Source of the DNA: an uncultured Oscillospiraceae bacterium
Lineage (GTDB): Bacteria > Bacillota > Clostridia > Oscillospirales > Ruminococcaceae
Direction of reading: 5' to 3'
Assembly: GCA_910578755.1 (NCBI GenBank)
Contig: CAJTSZ010000025.1
Location: forward strand, 4,542-20,500
DNA length: 15,959 bases
The position numbers were made by a program, and so were the translations under genes. Positions within the stretch are counted from its first letter, which is position 1, and each line of letters opens with the position of its first letter. The notes under the pieces were generated by a model. That model had not been told where the DNA came from. It searched no databases and saw nothing but the letters and a program-made list of their open reading frames with translations. Positions 1-7,097 of this stretch are shown here, piece by piece.

Positions 1-392
1 TATTTTTGTGAGCCCGCCTTTTGCTGCACCAGGTACCGCTGGCCTGGCTCCATTTTGTCATACTCCAGGGTAACGGGCACCTTGTCCCACTTGAGCCGGG
101 ACAGCTCCACCCTCTCCCCCGGCTGCTTTTCAATAAGCACCTGGTTTTGCAGTTCCTCCGGGGTCAGGTCAAAAGAAACCTTTACTTTGTACTTTTTCAG
201 ATGTTCCGGCACCTCCACAAAGCCCATGTCAATTTCTATGGGCTTGTTGTCCACCTTTAATCCCGCCCCGGTGTAGGTGGCATACATGGTGTCCGACTGG
301 TTGCTGGCCCTTAAAACCTCCCAGGCCACCTGGGCTATCATCTTTTTCAGTTCCTGTCCAAAGGCTAAGCTGTCTATGTCCAATCCCCCCAT
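1..392 (-). CDS. XkdR/DUF2577-like baseplate protein, 3' end beyond window
   Basis: An open frame of 130 codons runs from ATG at 392-390 to the left edge. The last two bases are TA, so the next codon is either tyrosine or a stop. The protein starts MGGLDIDSLAFGQELKKM and ends in GQRYLVQQKAGSQK, which resembles the 'GQ-YLV' strand near the end of DUF2577 proteins, so I expect the frame to continue for a few residues. In PBSX-type phages XkdR follows the hub protein XkdQ, exactly its place here, and is thought to belong to the baseplate. The start overlaps the end of the hub gene by 19 bases, which suggests translational coupling. No strong ribosome site lies at the usual distance, so the exact start is uncertain. 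The family call rests mainly on gene order. Confidence 0.6.
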   Translation of the reverse strand, partial: MGGLDIDSLAFGQELKKMIAQVAWEVLRASNQSDTMYATYTGAGLKVDNKPIEIDMGFVEVPEHLKKYKVKVSFDLTPEELQNQVLIEKQPGERVELSRLKWDKVPVTLEYDKMEPGQRYLVQQKAGSQK

Positions 393-1351
393 CTCATGTT
401 CATGCTCATGGTGTGCCGGGCGCTGGTAAAGCTGTGGGTGACGCTTTCCACAACCATCCAGCCACTAATCCCCTCCTGGCTAAGCTCCACCTTGACGCCG
501 CTGCCGCCGTGTACCCTTGTATCCCCCATAGCCTCCAGGCGCAGGGTTTGGGCCTCCTTGTTTTTTAAGGCCAGGAGCATTTGGGCCAGCTGCTCCATTT
601 GGGCGTCGTTACGGTTGGTGCCCACCTTTTCAAAGTGCATAATCTTGCCCCACCGGGCAATGTTGGCGCTGTCCTGGGCGATGTAAATCTTCCTGACCCC
701 CGCGTCCTTGTCATCCTTGGCCAGCTTGATGAAGTTTGCCACGTTGTCGTCATCAATGGACTTTGTGTATTCAAAGCCAGTGCAGAGGCTTTCCTCCCCG
801 ATGACCAGGGGCAGGCGCAGGTCCAGGGTGTCCACAAGGTCCAGCTGCCCGAAATTGTCATACAGGGTGTACCAGTAGCCGTTGAGCCCTAAGTTTTCCC
901 GTATGCCGTCATAGAGCATATCCAGGTGACTTTGGCTGTCAAACAGCTTTTTGGAAAGGTTTACTTCCGTGCTGTCAATGCTGCCAAGGCGGATGCGGTC
1001 GTTGTCCGACACCTGTAGGGCCACGGTGTTTACCCAGTCGGAAAGGGGCATTTCCTTGCGCAAAATGGTGTTTGTGGGCTTAAAGTACCGCAGCTGGTCG
1101 GCGCAGGTGCATTGGAAGCGCTCCCTGGCGCCGCTGGTGCGCTGCAAATAGCCGTAGAATATATTGGCCCCGTTGTAGGTGAAGGTGACAGTGGAGCCGT
1201 TTTCAAAGCGCCTGCCCCCCTGGCGGGGGTATTCAAAGCGCAGGGTGCTGGCCCCATTGTTCCAGGGCTGCTGTACCTTAACGCTGCCCGCTATTTCGGA
1301 AAGGTTGTAGACGCCGGTAGGGTCCATTACTAAAAGTTCGCCGTTTGCCAT
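374..1351 (-). CDS. xkdQ: XkdQ-like baseplate hub protein
   Basis: This 325-residue protein matches the Bacillus PBSX XkdQ/YqbQ pattern, a structural counterpart of the T4 gp27 / P2 gpD hub that sits at the tail tip between tube and baseplate. Visible family features are an N-terminal beta-rich part with NGANIFYGYL (residues 60-69), the segment ADQLRYFK (84-91), and LYDNFGQLDL (163-172), the usual 'YDDFG-L-L' strand in the middle of the family. The length is normal for XkdQ. ATG at 1351 follows a GGTGG-rich leader and starts 11 bases after the XkdP-like stop codon. Its 3' end overlaps the next baseplate gene. I see no truncation or unusual composition. Confidence 0.85.
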   Translation of the reverse strand: MANGELLVMDPTGVYNLSEIAGSVKVQQPWNNGASTLRFEYPRQGGRRFENGSTVTFTYNGANIFYGYLQRTSGARERFQCTCADQLRYFKPTNTILRKEMPLSDWVNTVALQVSDNDRIRLGSIDSTEVNLSKKLFDSQSHLDMLYDGIRENLGLNGYWYTLYDNFGQLDLVDTLDLRLPLVIGEESLCTGFEYTKSIDDDNVANFIKLAKDDKDAGVRKIYIAQDSANIARWGKIMHFEKVGTNRNDAQMEQLAQMLLALKNKEAQTLRLEAMGDTRVHGGSGVKVELSQEGISGWMVVESVTHSFTSARHTMSMNMRWGDWT

Positions 1352-1362
1352 TCATCCACCGC

Positions 1363-2157
1363 CTATCTGAATGAGTCCTTAAATCTATTGTATGCGTCTT
1401 TGATTGCTTCCAAAGTTTTTTGATTTTCCTCATAATACGGAGAATTATGTTGAATGTTTGAAATGACTTCTTTTATCCGTTCCGATATATATTTGTTATC
1501 TTCTGCCCATGGGCGTCTTGGGTCGTAATTTGGTCCGCCAAATCCATAAAATTTTTTAGGGTCAGGGTCCACGGGGAGGGCTTCCACCCGCCCGGTGGCC
1601 GCGTCTGTAACCACTGGGTTTACCGGGGCTAAGGGGGTTCCGTAGCCCTTGTGCCAGGAGCGAAAGGGTTCGTCGCTTTGGTCGTAGGCCGTTTGGTTTG
1701 CCGGCACCGGGTGGGGTGGGGCCTGTGGGATTTTCCCCGGGCGGGGGATTTCCGGGATTTCCGCTTCCCGCACCGCCGCCTCCTTGTACTGGGTGACGTT
1801 GACAGAAACATTGTACACCCCGGCGTACACTTCCTTGCACTGGCAGCTTTTCACCAGCACCTGCTCTGAAATGCTGCTGTACTTTGACTTTACCACCAGC
1901 CGCACCGGCTCCTTGCTTTCCAGCATTTCCTCCAAACCTGCCATAATGGTTTTGGCGGGGGCAAAGCCGGGGCCGTGGTAATGCTCCGGGTATTCCTGAA
2001 GCTGGCATTCCCAAGACCATTCCTTTAGGTCCGGGTCGTCGGCCTTGGGGAAATACCCTGTGCCAATGCCGTTGTATGTGGTCAGCTTCCGGCTTTTGGG
2101 GGAATTAAAGGCCGTTACCCCATAAAAAAATATACTGTCCAAGTAAACTTCGTACAA
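1363..2157 (-). CDS. XkdP-like tail protein with unusual C-terminus, TTG start
   Basis: A 264-residue protein in the XkdP position, between tape measure and hub. The start is a TTG at 2157-2155, chosen because an AAAGGAGG ribosome site lies six bases upstream and no ATG is suitably placed. Residues 1-130 form an XkdP/YqbP-like N-terminal domain (SPKSRKL, EWSWECQL, CKEVYAGVYNVSVN). Residues 134-156 are a proline-rich linker. XkdP proteins normally end in a LysM peptidoglycan-binding domain. Here residues about 200-264 have no clear LysM; only KKFYGFGG (201-208) faintly recalls the 'KFYG' of a LysM helix. This tail is encoded by AT-rich DNA (1381-1560 is 34% GC by my count; 1561-1620 is 70%), pointing to a separate origin. 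It ends in a helical, charged segment. The N-terminal call is fair; the C-terminal function is unknown. Confidence 0.65.
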   Translation of the reverse strand: MYEVYLDSIFFYGVTAFNSPKSRKLTTYNGIGTGYFPKADDPDLKEWSWECQLQEYPEHYHGPGFAPAKTIMAGLEEMLESKEPVRLVVKSKYSSISEQVLVKSCQCKEVYAGVYNVSVNVTQYKEAAVREAEIPEIPRPGKIPQAPPHPVPANQTAYDQSDEPFRSWHKGYGTPLAPVNPVVTDAATGRVEALPVDPDPKKFYGFGGPNYDPRRPWAEDNKYISERIKEVISNIQHNSPYYEENQKTLEAIKDAYNRFKDSFR

Positions 2158-2163
2158 GTTACC

Positions 2164-2171
2164 CCTCCTTT
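2164..2171 (-). promoter_or_regulatory. Ribosome binding site that fixes the TTG start of the XkdP-like gene
   Basis: The minus strand reads AAAGGAGG six bases before TTG at 2157-2155. This is a strong Shine-Dalgarno match at good spacing, and it decides the non-ATG start of the XkdP-like protein. Confidence 0.8.
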
Positions 2172-2188
2172 CCTAAAGTGTTGGCGCA

Positions 2189-2207
2189 GGCCCCACAGTG
2201 TGGGGCC
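2189..2207. repeat. Perfect 9-bp palindrome, hairpin 1 of a pair
   Basis: GGCCCCACA at 2189-2197 and its exact complement TGTGGGGCC at 2199-2207 flank one base. It lies between the tape-measure stop and the ribosome site of the XkdP-like gene. There is no T-run on either side, so a simple intrinsic terminator is unlikely. It may be an mRNA-stability or processing structure, or part of an inserted palindromic element. Confidence 0.75.
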
Positions 2208-2208
2208 A

Positions 2209-2230
2209 CAAGTTCGCTTGCGCGAACTTG
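2209..2230. repeat. Perfect 9-bp inverted repeat, hairpin 2 of a pair
   Basis: CAAGTTCGC (2209-2217) and GCGAACTTG (2222-2230) can pair around a four-base loop. The element is one base from hairpin 1 and eight bases past the tape-measure stop codon. No U-tract follows on the minus strand. The pair fills most of the longest gap in the tail part of the operon. Confidence 0.75.
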
Positions 2231-2237
2231 CAATATT

Positions 2238-3785
2238 TTATAGCGTTGGCGCGACTTCTATGGCGGTGTGCAGGCTGTCTATGGTGGCCTGGGTAAATTC
2301 CTCAAAATCCGCTGTTTCCCGTATTACGGTGCCGTAAAAGTTATTTTGTGGGGCCAGGGTGGCGGTGGTAAACTTGGCAAGCCACTGCTGCCCCTTAATG
2401 TCCAGCATATATTTCAGGCTTTCCTTCTCAATTTCCACCTGGCCCTTGACGCTGATGGGCGCGGAGTTTGTCACCTCCACCGGCAGGGTCTGGCTCATGG
2501 AGGGGAAGCCCTTTTCAAAGCCGGCCAGGGTTTCCCGGGCCTTGTTCAAGTCCATGTCCGTCTGCATGGTAATATCCTTGTTCAATTCATCGAGCAAAAG
2601 CACCCCTGTAGCTAAGCCGGCCAGGGCGGAAATGAGCCCCAGCACATTCCCCGTCGCCGCGCTTGTCACGGCGCTGAACACCATGGTGGCCGTTGCGGCG
2701 GCCATTTGTACCCCCTTGTATACAATAAAGGCCGTGGTTGCCCCTACCACCACCGGGGCCAGCCAGTTTAAGTTTTCCGTTACCCAGGCAATGCCGCTGC
2801 CAATGAGCCGCATTCCGTTGCCCATCAGGTTGATAAAGGGCTGGTATTTCCCCGTTGCCATTTCCTTGTTCAGCCGCTGCATGACCCCTGCAAGGGTTTC
2901 CATGGCGGGGGCGGCGCTTTCCGCAATGGCCGTTTTCATGTTGGAAGCAAAAATATTTGTTTGAGTCATTAGGTTGTTAAAATTGGCGTCCACCACCTCC
3001 TGGGTTGCCCCAAAGCGGTTGAACATCTCATCCACATAACCAAGCAGGCCCTCTATGTCGCCGGTATCCGCAAAGGCCCGTATTTTCGCCCCGGAAAATC
3101 CACTCATGTTAAACCGGGATTTAATTGACATGGTATCCCCGGAAAGCAGCTCCCGCATGGCAAACACGGCGCCCTCCGCCCCCTGGGACGGGTCCTTGGC
3201 GTACAGCCTTTCTGTAAGCTTTATCATCCGTTCCAGCTGGGCGGTGCTTTTGGCGTAGGTGATGTAGGCGGTGGTGGCGTTGGCCAGCTCCTCCCGGCCA
3301 AAGGCGGAAACCTTTGCGTACTCCGAAACATAGCCATACAGGGCGGAACCGGCCTTTTTGCTGTTGGTCAGGGCCTGGAAGGTGGTTTCCTGCACCTTTT
3401 GCAGCGCCGCCATATTAATTGCCCCCATGGCAGCGTCCCAGGCTTTTTTTGCGGTGTAGGCGGCAGCGGCAATGCTCACCGCCCCGCTGCCCCAGGCCTT
3501 TTCCTGTTTTTTTGCCGCTTTTTCGGATTTTTCCCCTGCTTCCTCTGTTTCCTTTCCGGCATCAGCGGCGGCTTTCCCTGTCCCCTTAATTGCGGTTAGC
3601 AGCCTTTTCATTGGCCCCTCGGCCTTTTTCCCGGCGTTGGCCGCCGTTTGGCCATAGGTGTCCATGGCCTTTTGGGCCGTGGAGGTTTCGTTTTTCAGGT
3701 CCTTTGTTTTCGCTTTTGTCCGTTCAATTACCGCCGTGGCGTTGTCCTTCATGTTTAAGGACGCGTTTAGCTTTGCATCAGGCAT
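2238..3785 (-). CDS. Tail tape measure protein (short)
   Basis: A 515-residue protein between the chaperone pair and the baseplate genes, the standard tape-measure position. Residues 18-100 are rich in Ala, Lys and Glu and look coiled-coil or extended. Residues about 342-398 form a long hydrophobic stretch (WLAPVVVGATTAFIVYKGVQ and onward to ATGVLLL), as in many tape measure proteins. It sets tail length, is built into the tail tube with help of the chaperones, and is released at DNA ejection. It is short for a contractile-tailed phage; PBSX XkdO is over twice as long. The start ATG at 3785 directly follows the TAA that ends the frameshifted chaperone, with GGGAGG upstream. The C-terminus is duplicated downstream as a remnant (2173-2187). 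Confidence 0.85.
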   Translation of the reverse strand: MPDAKLNASLNMKDNATAVIERTKAKTKDLKNETSTAQKAMDTYGQTAANAGKKAEGPMKRLLTAIKGTGKAAADAGKETEEAGEKSEKAAKKQEKAWGSGAVSIAAAAYTAKKAWDAAMGAINMAALQKVQETTFQALTNSKKAGSALYGYVSEYAKVSAFGREELANATTAYITYAKSTAQLERMIKLTERLYAKDPSQGAEGAVFAMRELLSGDTMSIKSRFNMSGFSGAKIRAFADTGDIEGLLGYVDEMFNRFGATQEVVDANFNNLMTQTNIFASNMKTAIAESAAPAMETLAGVMQRLNKEMATGKYQPFINLMGNGMRLIGSGIAWVTENLNWLAPVVVGATTAFIVYKGVQMAAATATMVFSAVTSAATGNVLGLISALAGLATGVLLLDELNKDITMQTDMDLNKARETLAGFEKGFPSMSQTLPVEVTNSAPISVKGQVEIEKESLKYMLDIKGQQWLAKFTTATLAPQNNFYGTVIRETADFEEFTQATIDSLHTAIEVAPTL

Positions 3786-4336
3786 TTATTTTTTCCTCCC
3801 CTCTGCTGCAATTTCATCGGATGCCGCCATAAACGCCTTGACCCGCACCGGAAGCTCTAAATACTGGTTTGGCAGGATGTTGTGGTTCTGGAAGGCAGCG
3901 TGTGCCAGCCTGGCAAAATAATCGTTGCCTTCCTCTATGAGTTTTTTGCTTCTTTTTCCAAGTCCTCAAAGCGGCCGGCGGCCCGGTTGTGCCGGTTGTA
4001 AACCTCTATGAGCCGGCCCAGTTCCCCGTCTGTCACCAGCTCCATTAAAATTTCCGCCGGGGTTAAGATTTTCCCGTTGTGCTTTTCGGCAAAGGCGTTG
4101 ACCAGTTCGATGGATTTTAAATTGGGGGTGACAAGGGCCGCTGCCACATAGGCCGTCATGCTTTCCACCCCGCTTAATTCCGCCGTTTCCTTGGCAATTT
4201 CTGTGCCCTCCCTGGCCCCAATCTGGCGCATTTCCCACTCCAAGGGGCGCCCCTCATCGTCCACAAAGGCATCGGAAAGGGTGAATTTGATATTTTCCTT
4301 GCGTACCGGGTTCAAAAAGTTTTTCAGTGTGCTCAT
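3786..4336 (-). CDS. Frameshifted tail-assembly chaperone (gpGT-like fusion)
   Basis: If ribosomes slip back one base at 3947-3941 they leave the chaperone frame and read 51 more codons, from CTC at 3941 to TAA at 3788-3786, giving a product of about 183 residues. The extension begins LIEEGNDYFARLAH and contains NILPNQYLELPVRVKAF, a conserved-looking segment seen after the chaperone in many Firmicute phages. It has no ATG with a ribosome site of its own, and it ends exactly against the tape-measure ATG (TAA-ATG). This is the classic G/GT arrangement of tailed phages: the long form binds the tape measure while the G part recruits tail tube subunits. Ends given here cover both frames. The mechanism is inferred from sequence. 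Confidence 0.75.
3935..4336 (-). CDS. xkdN: Tail-assembly chaperone, XkdN-like (gpG form)
   Basis: A 133-residue protein starting MSTLKNFLNPVRKENIKF and ending EDLEKEAKNS. The start at ATG 4336-4334 is preferred over the in-frame ATG at 4384 because GGAGG lies about seven bases upstream, and because the earlier start would overlap the tail tube gene. The segment REGTEIAKETAELSGVESMT followed by a helical C-terminal half fits XkdN, the PBSX tail-assembly chaperone between tail tube and tape measure. It is not expected in the mature virion. The last codons contain the slippery run A AAA AAC, so this is the unshifted product of a programmed frameshift gene. Confidence 0.8.
   Translation of the reverse strand: MSTLKNFLNPVRKENIKFTLSDAFVDDEGRPLEWEMRQIGAREGTEIAKETAELSGVESMTAYVAAALVTPNLKSIELVNAFAEKHNGKILTPAEILMELVTDGELGRLIEVYNRHNRAAGRFEDLEKEAKNS
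3941..3947 (-). promoter_or_regulatory. -1 ribosomal slippery site A AAA AAC
   Basis: On the minus strand the zero-frame codons GCA AAA AAC TCA TAG hold the heptamer A AAA AAC in the right phase for -1 slippage, two codons before the stop. Twelve bases downstream GGCAA and TTGCC could form a short stem with an 8-base loop, a weak candidate for a stimulator. Confidence 0.75.
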
Positions 4337-4349
4337 GTTACTGCCTCCT

Positions 4350-4799
4350 CTATGCCATTTCGCTGATAATGTCGAAGCCGTCAAAGCTGCCGTCCGATGT
4401 GTGGGTAATTGCTGCTACAGATTCATCATCCAGCATACCCATTTCAATGTCGTTAATAATGCAGTGGCGCAGCTGGTACTCCCCGCGGCCGTGGATGTTA
4501 TTGATTTCGTTGTAATACTGAATGGTAATGTCCGGGTATTCCCCGGTTTCCATCCAATGCTTGTACAGCTTGGCAAAGGCTGTGGTGGGGCAGTAGGAAA
4601 GGGAGAAGGTGCCCTCCAGCTTCCGCATGGCGTGCTGGCTCATCCTCTCCCCTAAAAAGTTCCCCTTTTCCACTTCCCCTGTCAGCTTGGGGGAAATTTT
4701 CCTGATTTTCAGTACATTCAGCATTTCCCCGTTAATTAAGGCATAGCCGTTGCCGTCGTTGCCGGTTGGGATATTTTTCAGCCGTTCTTTTCCTGCCAT
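4350..4799 (-). CDS. xkdM: Tail tube protein, XkdM-like
   Basis: A 149-residue protein following the sheath gene, starting MAGKERLKNIPTGNDGNGYA. The N-terminal half (INGEMLNVLKIRKISPKLTG) and the segment KLEGTFSLSYCP fit the XkdM/P2 gpFII tube family, whose small beta-barrel subunits stack into the inner tube of a contractile tail. The length is normal (about 145-150). ATG at 4799 follows AGGAGGGG, twelve bases after the sheath stop. The tube gene next to the sheath gene and before the chaperone is the usual myophage order. Confidence 0.85.
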   Translation of the reverse strand: MAGKERLKNIPTGNDGNGYALINGEMLNVLKIRKISPKLTGEVEKGNFLGERMSQHAMRKLEGTFSLSYCPTTAFAKLYKHWMETGEYPDITIQYYNEINNIHGRGEYQLRHCIINDIEMGMLDDESVAAITHTSDGSFDGFDIISEMA

Positions 4800-4811
4800 T
4801 TACTTCCCCTC

Positions 4812-6101
4812 CTATCTGGAAACTACTTCTAAGTAAATCTTATCCGCGGTGTCCACCACGCGGACGCCGGCGGTCACCTTAATGGAGTCCCTGGCGGCGT
4901 CCCCCATGTGCTCCACTGTGACGTCCTCCGGCGTGAAGTCCTCAATGTAGCCATTGTCAAGGTAATTTTCCGCTATGAGCTTAACGCACATCCCTTTAAT
5001 TTGGTTGCGGCCGTCCCTGCTGTTCCTGATTTTCCCCACCGCCTTTTCGCTGAGCAGCTTTTCCAGGTCCGCCGTAATGGTAAACAGGGTCCGGGTAACC
5101 AGGTTTTTCCGCCAGTCCTCCGGGTGGTCCGCGTCAAATTCCGTCAGGCTGTTGATGTCATACAGTACGCAGACCCGGTGGTTTTTTTCCACAAACAAAA
5201 TTTCCCCCTGCGCCGTTTTCGCCTGTTGCTGCCAGCGGTCCAGCTTGGGGTTTACCTTTGTCCAGTGGTCCACGGTCCTGTTGGTGGCGCTTTCTTCAAT
5301 GCCGCATTTGGCCTGGATGCCCGCCATGGTGGCGCAGGCCTCCGCCGCCGTCAGGTCGTACTGGGAGGGGCCGCCCCCCACGGTATTGTTGATGAACTGG
5401 ACGCCCTTTTGCCCCGGCTCGTTCATTACCACCTGGATGTATTCCCCCATGGTTTTCAGCTTTTCCGCAAAGGCGGCGTATTTGCCCTTGACTTCCGTAT
5501 TGGTGCCGGTGTAGCAGAGGATATTGAAATCATGCTTTTGCAGTTCGTCCAAAGCGGCGTCGTGGCCCTCTGGCCCGGTTGCGTCCCCATTGCTGCCTCC
5601 TGTCAGGGCAATGGCCACTTCCTGCAGCTCCCCGGCGCCCTCTATGGCAATGTAGGAATTGGCGTGGAAGTCCTCCGGGGAAGTAATGGCCTGGGCGTCC
5701 ATTTCCCGGGTGCCAAGGTAGGTGCGTATAACAAACAATTCCCCGCTTTGGGTCACCGTAACCTTAATGTCGTTGCCCCGAATACCGCTGTAGATTGCCT
5801 TTGCCGTAACCCCGGGGGCAAGGGTGCCCTGGGCTGGCTGCCCGCTTTGGGCGTTAAGGCGGTACAGCAGCAGGGCCCCGGCGTTCTGCATCACCTCCCG
5901 GATAAGCTTGATTTTCGGGTCGGTGAAGTCGTACCCGAAGGGGGCTACCGTGTCATTCCCATAAAGGAACGTGGTGAACTGGGCGCCCCAATCCAAGTCA
6001 AGGGCCATGGCCACCGTGCCCCGGGCAGAAAGGGCCGCCTCGCGTTCCCCCGCTGTAATCTGGGAGTATACCCCGGGCAAAATTTGTTTTGTAATTGCCA
6101 T
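4812..6101 (-). CDS. xkdK: Contractile tail sheath protein, XkdK-like
   Basis: A 429-residue protein starting MAITKQILPGVYSQI, the typical sheath N-terminus. I place the start at ATG 6101-6099 rather than 6113: the ribosome site AAGGAGG directly abuts the 6113 ATG with no spacer, and lies twelve bases before the 6101 ATG. Sheath subunits wrap the tail tube and contract to drive it through the envelope. Features that fit are the N-terminal arm, the segment TGGSNGDATGPEGHDAALDE, the motif LTAAEACATMAGIQAK in the C-terminal half, and a C-terminal beta arm ending VDTADKIYLEVVSR that would link neighbouring subunits. The length is close to PBSX XkdK. The start lies one base after the stop of the upstream gene. 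Confidence 0.88.
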   Translation of the reverse strand: MAITKQILPGVYSQITAGEREAALSARGTVAMALDLDWGAQFTTFLYGNDTVAPFGYDFTDPKIKLIREVMQNAGALLLYRLNAQSGQPAQGTLAPGVTAKAIYSGIRGNDIKVTVTQSGELFVIRTYLGTREMDAQAITSPEDFHANSYIAIEGAGELQEVAIALTGGSNGDATGPEGHDAALDELQKHDFNILCYTGTNTEVKGKYAAFAEKLKTMGEYIQVVMNEPGQKGVQFINNTVGGGPSQYDLTAAEACATMAGIQAKCGIEESATNRTVDHWTKVNPKLDRWQQQAKTAQGEILFVEKNHRVCVLYDINSLTEFDADHPEDWRKNLVTRTLFTITADLEKLLSEKAVGKIRNSRDGRNQIKGMCVKLIAENYLDNGYIEDFTPEDVTVEHMGDAARDSIKVTAGVRVVDTADKIYLEVVSR

Positions 6102-6102
6102 T

Positions 6103-6633
6103 TTATTCTTCATCCTCCTTTTCTTTTGTGTTTACCTTTACCCCCGCCTCCTCAATCAGCGGCGTGTTGTCCGGCCAGCGTTCCCAAACGCTTGTGATTC
6201 CCGTAATATTTACAATGCCGTCCACTGTATTGGCGTCCGCCGCATACATGGTATAGGGGTATTCCATGCCCGGCAGGGGCGGAATACTTTCCGCCATGTC
6301 CATGAGCCTCATTGCCGCGGCCTCCTGCTCTGTCTGGGCGTTGATGTCCTTGCTCATGTAGGCAATATTGACGCCGATTTGGTACTCATGTTCCCCGCCC
6401 AGCCGCTTTTCCCTGTGAATGTTTGTTGTCTGCACAAACACCGCCGGGGGCAGCTGTTGGATGGGCTTTGTCTGCTGCTGGGGCACCAGGTAAACCGGGG
6501 CGCTGGGGAACAGCTCCGAAAGCCTTACTGATACCGCCAGCTTAAAGCAGTCAATACAGTTTAAGTCCCCAGCTGCCATTTTTTCAGCAAGGGCTTTGTC
6601 CTTTTTAATGTTTGGGCTTAGTTTCAAGGTCAT
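6103..6633 (-). CDS. Tail terminator / tail completion protein (XkdJ-position)
   Basis: A 176-residue protein between the gp10-like protein and the sheath. The segment PPAVFVQTTNIHREKRLGGE followed by EYQIGVNIAYM and a C-terminal acidic tail (KEKEDEE) fits the small tail-terminator proteins of Firmicute myophages, which cap the head-proximal end of the tail. The start ATG overlaps the previous stop as ATGA, with AAGGAAG upstream. The exact family was not verified, so position carries much of the weight. Confidence 0.6.
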   Translation of the reverse strand: MTLKLSPNIKKDKALAEKMAAGDLNCIDCFKLAVSVRLSELFPSAPVYLVPQQQTKPIQQLPPAVFVQTTNIHREKRLGGEHEYQIGVNIAYMSKDINAQTEQEAAAMRLMDMAESIPPLPGMEYPYTMYAADANTVDGIVNITGITSVWERWPDNTPLIEEAGVKVNTKEKEDEE

Positions 6634-7097
6634 TTTTCAAACTTCCTTTTTGCTTTCTCTACTTCTTCCTTCCAGTATTGCTGCAAGTGGTTTTCCATGA
6701 ATGCCACACCGGCGTTGAAAAAGAATTTCCCAGGCACATAGCCTATGGTAACACCGTTTCTTACAATGCGGTGGCCAAAGTTTACATAGGGGCCATAGAA
6801 AACATTGTTGTAAAATTCGCCCTTCCAGCCGTTTCCTACCCTTTTTACCGGTGTTGTCTCCCAGCCTTTTTTCAGGGTGCCGCCCTGTTTTTTGTAACCG
6901 GTGGTAAAGTGTACCTGCTCACCTGCCCTGGTCATAAAGAAAACCTTGTCTGTATATTTCCCGGTGGGGGTTTTGTCCTTGGCCTCCCTTTTGCCTTCTT
7001 GGATTGCCCTGGCGGTCACCCGCTTGCCTGCCTCCTGGATGTCGGCCTGCAATTCCTCCAGCTTTTGAATAAATTCATCAAAGTTTTGTTCTGCCAT
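6630..7097 (-). CDS. HK97 gp10-like head-tail/tail completion protein, XkdI-like
   Basis: A 155-residue protein with an N-terminal helix (FDEFIQKLEELQADIQ) and the central block TPTGKYTDKV, then TTGYKKQGGTLKKGWE and YGPYVNFGHR. This 'P-TG-L---W-------G-YVEFGH' order is the mark of the HK97 gp10 / XkdI family, which acts at the head-tail joining or tail-completion step. I use ATG 7097-7095 (MAEQNFDEF), which overlaps the upstream TAA as TAATG and has GGGGGGTG five bases before it. The ATG at 7127 would overlap the upstream gene by 31 bases. Confidence 0.8.
   Translation of the reverse strand: MAEQNFDEFIQKLEELQADIQEAGKRVTARAIQEGKREAKDKTPTGKYTDKVFFMTRAGEQVHFTTGYKKQGGTLKKGWETTPVKRVGNGWKGEFYNNVFYGPYVNFGHRIVRNGVTIGYVPGKFFFNAGVAFMENHLQQYWKEEVEKAKRKFEK

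Larger units (their letters stand above)
2173..2252 (-). repeat. Duplicated tape-measure C-terminus flanking the hairpin pair
   Basis: On the minus strand the last codons of the tape measure, GCGCCAACGCTATAA (2252-2238, reading A-P-T-L-stop), recur as GCGCCAACACTTTAG (2187-2173), which would read A-P-T-L-stop too. The two 15-base copies differ at three places, all third codon positions. The copies lie 65 bases apart and bracket both hairpins. The second copy is out of frame with the first and runs straight into the AAAGGAGG of the next gene. It looks like a leftover coding end from a related phage, or a diverged target-site duplication. Confidence 0.65.

Noticed and set aside
2189..2230. The two hairpins after the tape measure as an intrinsic terminator
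   Set aside because: Neither is followed by a T-run on the minus strand, and essential baseplate genes lie directly downstream.
4337..4384. Upstream in-frame ATG at 4384 as start of the tail chaperone
   Set aside because: It would overlap the tail tube gene by 35 bases, while ATG at 4336 has a GGAGG at good spacing and a typical N-terminus.
4908..6197. A 429-codon open frame on the plus strand opposite the sheath gene
   Set aside because: It is the antisense shadow of the GC-rich sheath gene. The protein is full of Val, Leu, His and Pro without any domain, has no ribosome site and lies wholly over a well-supported gene.
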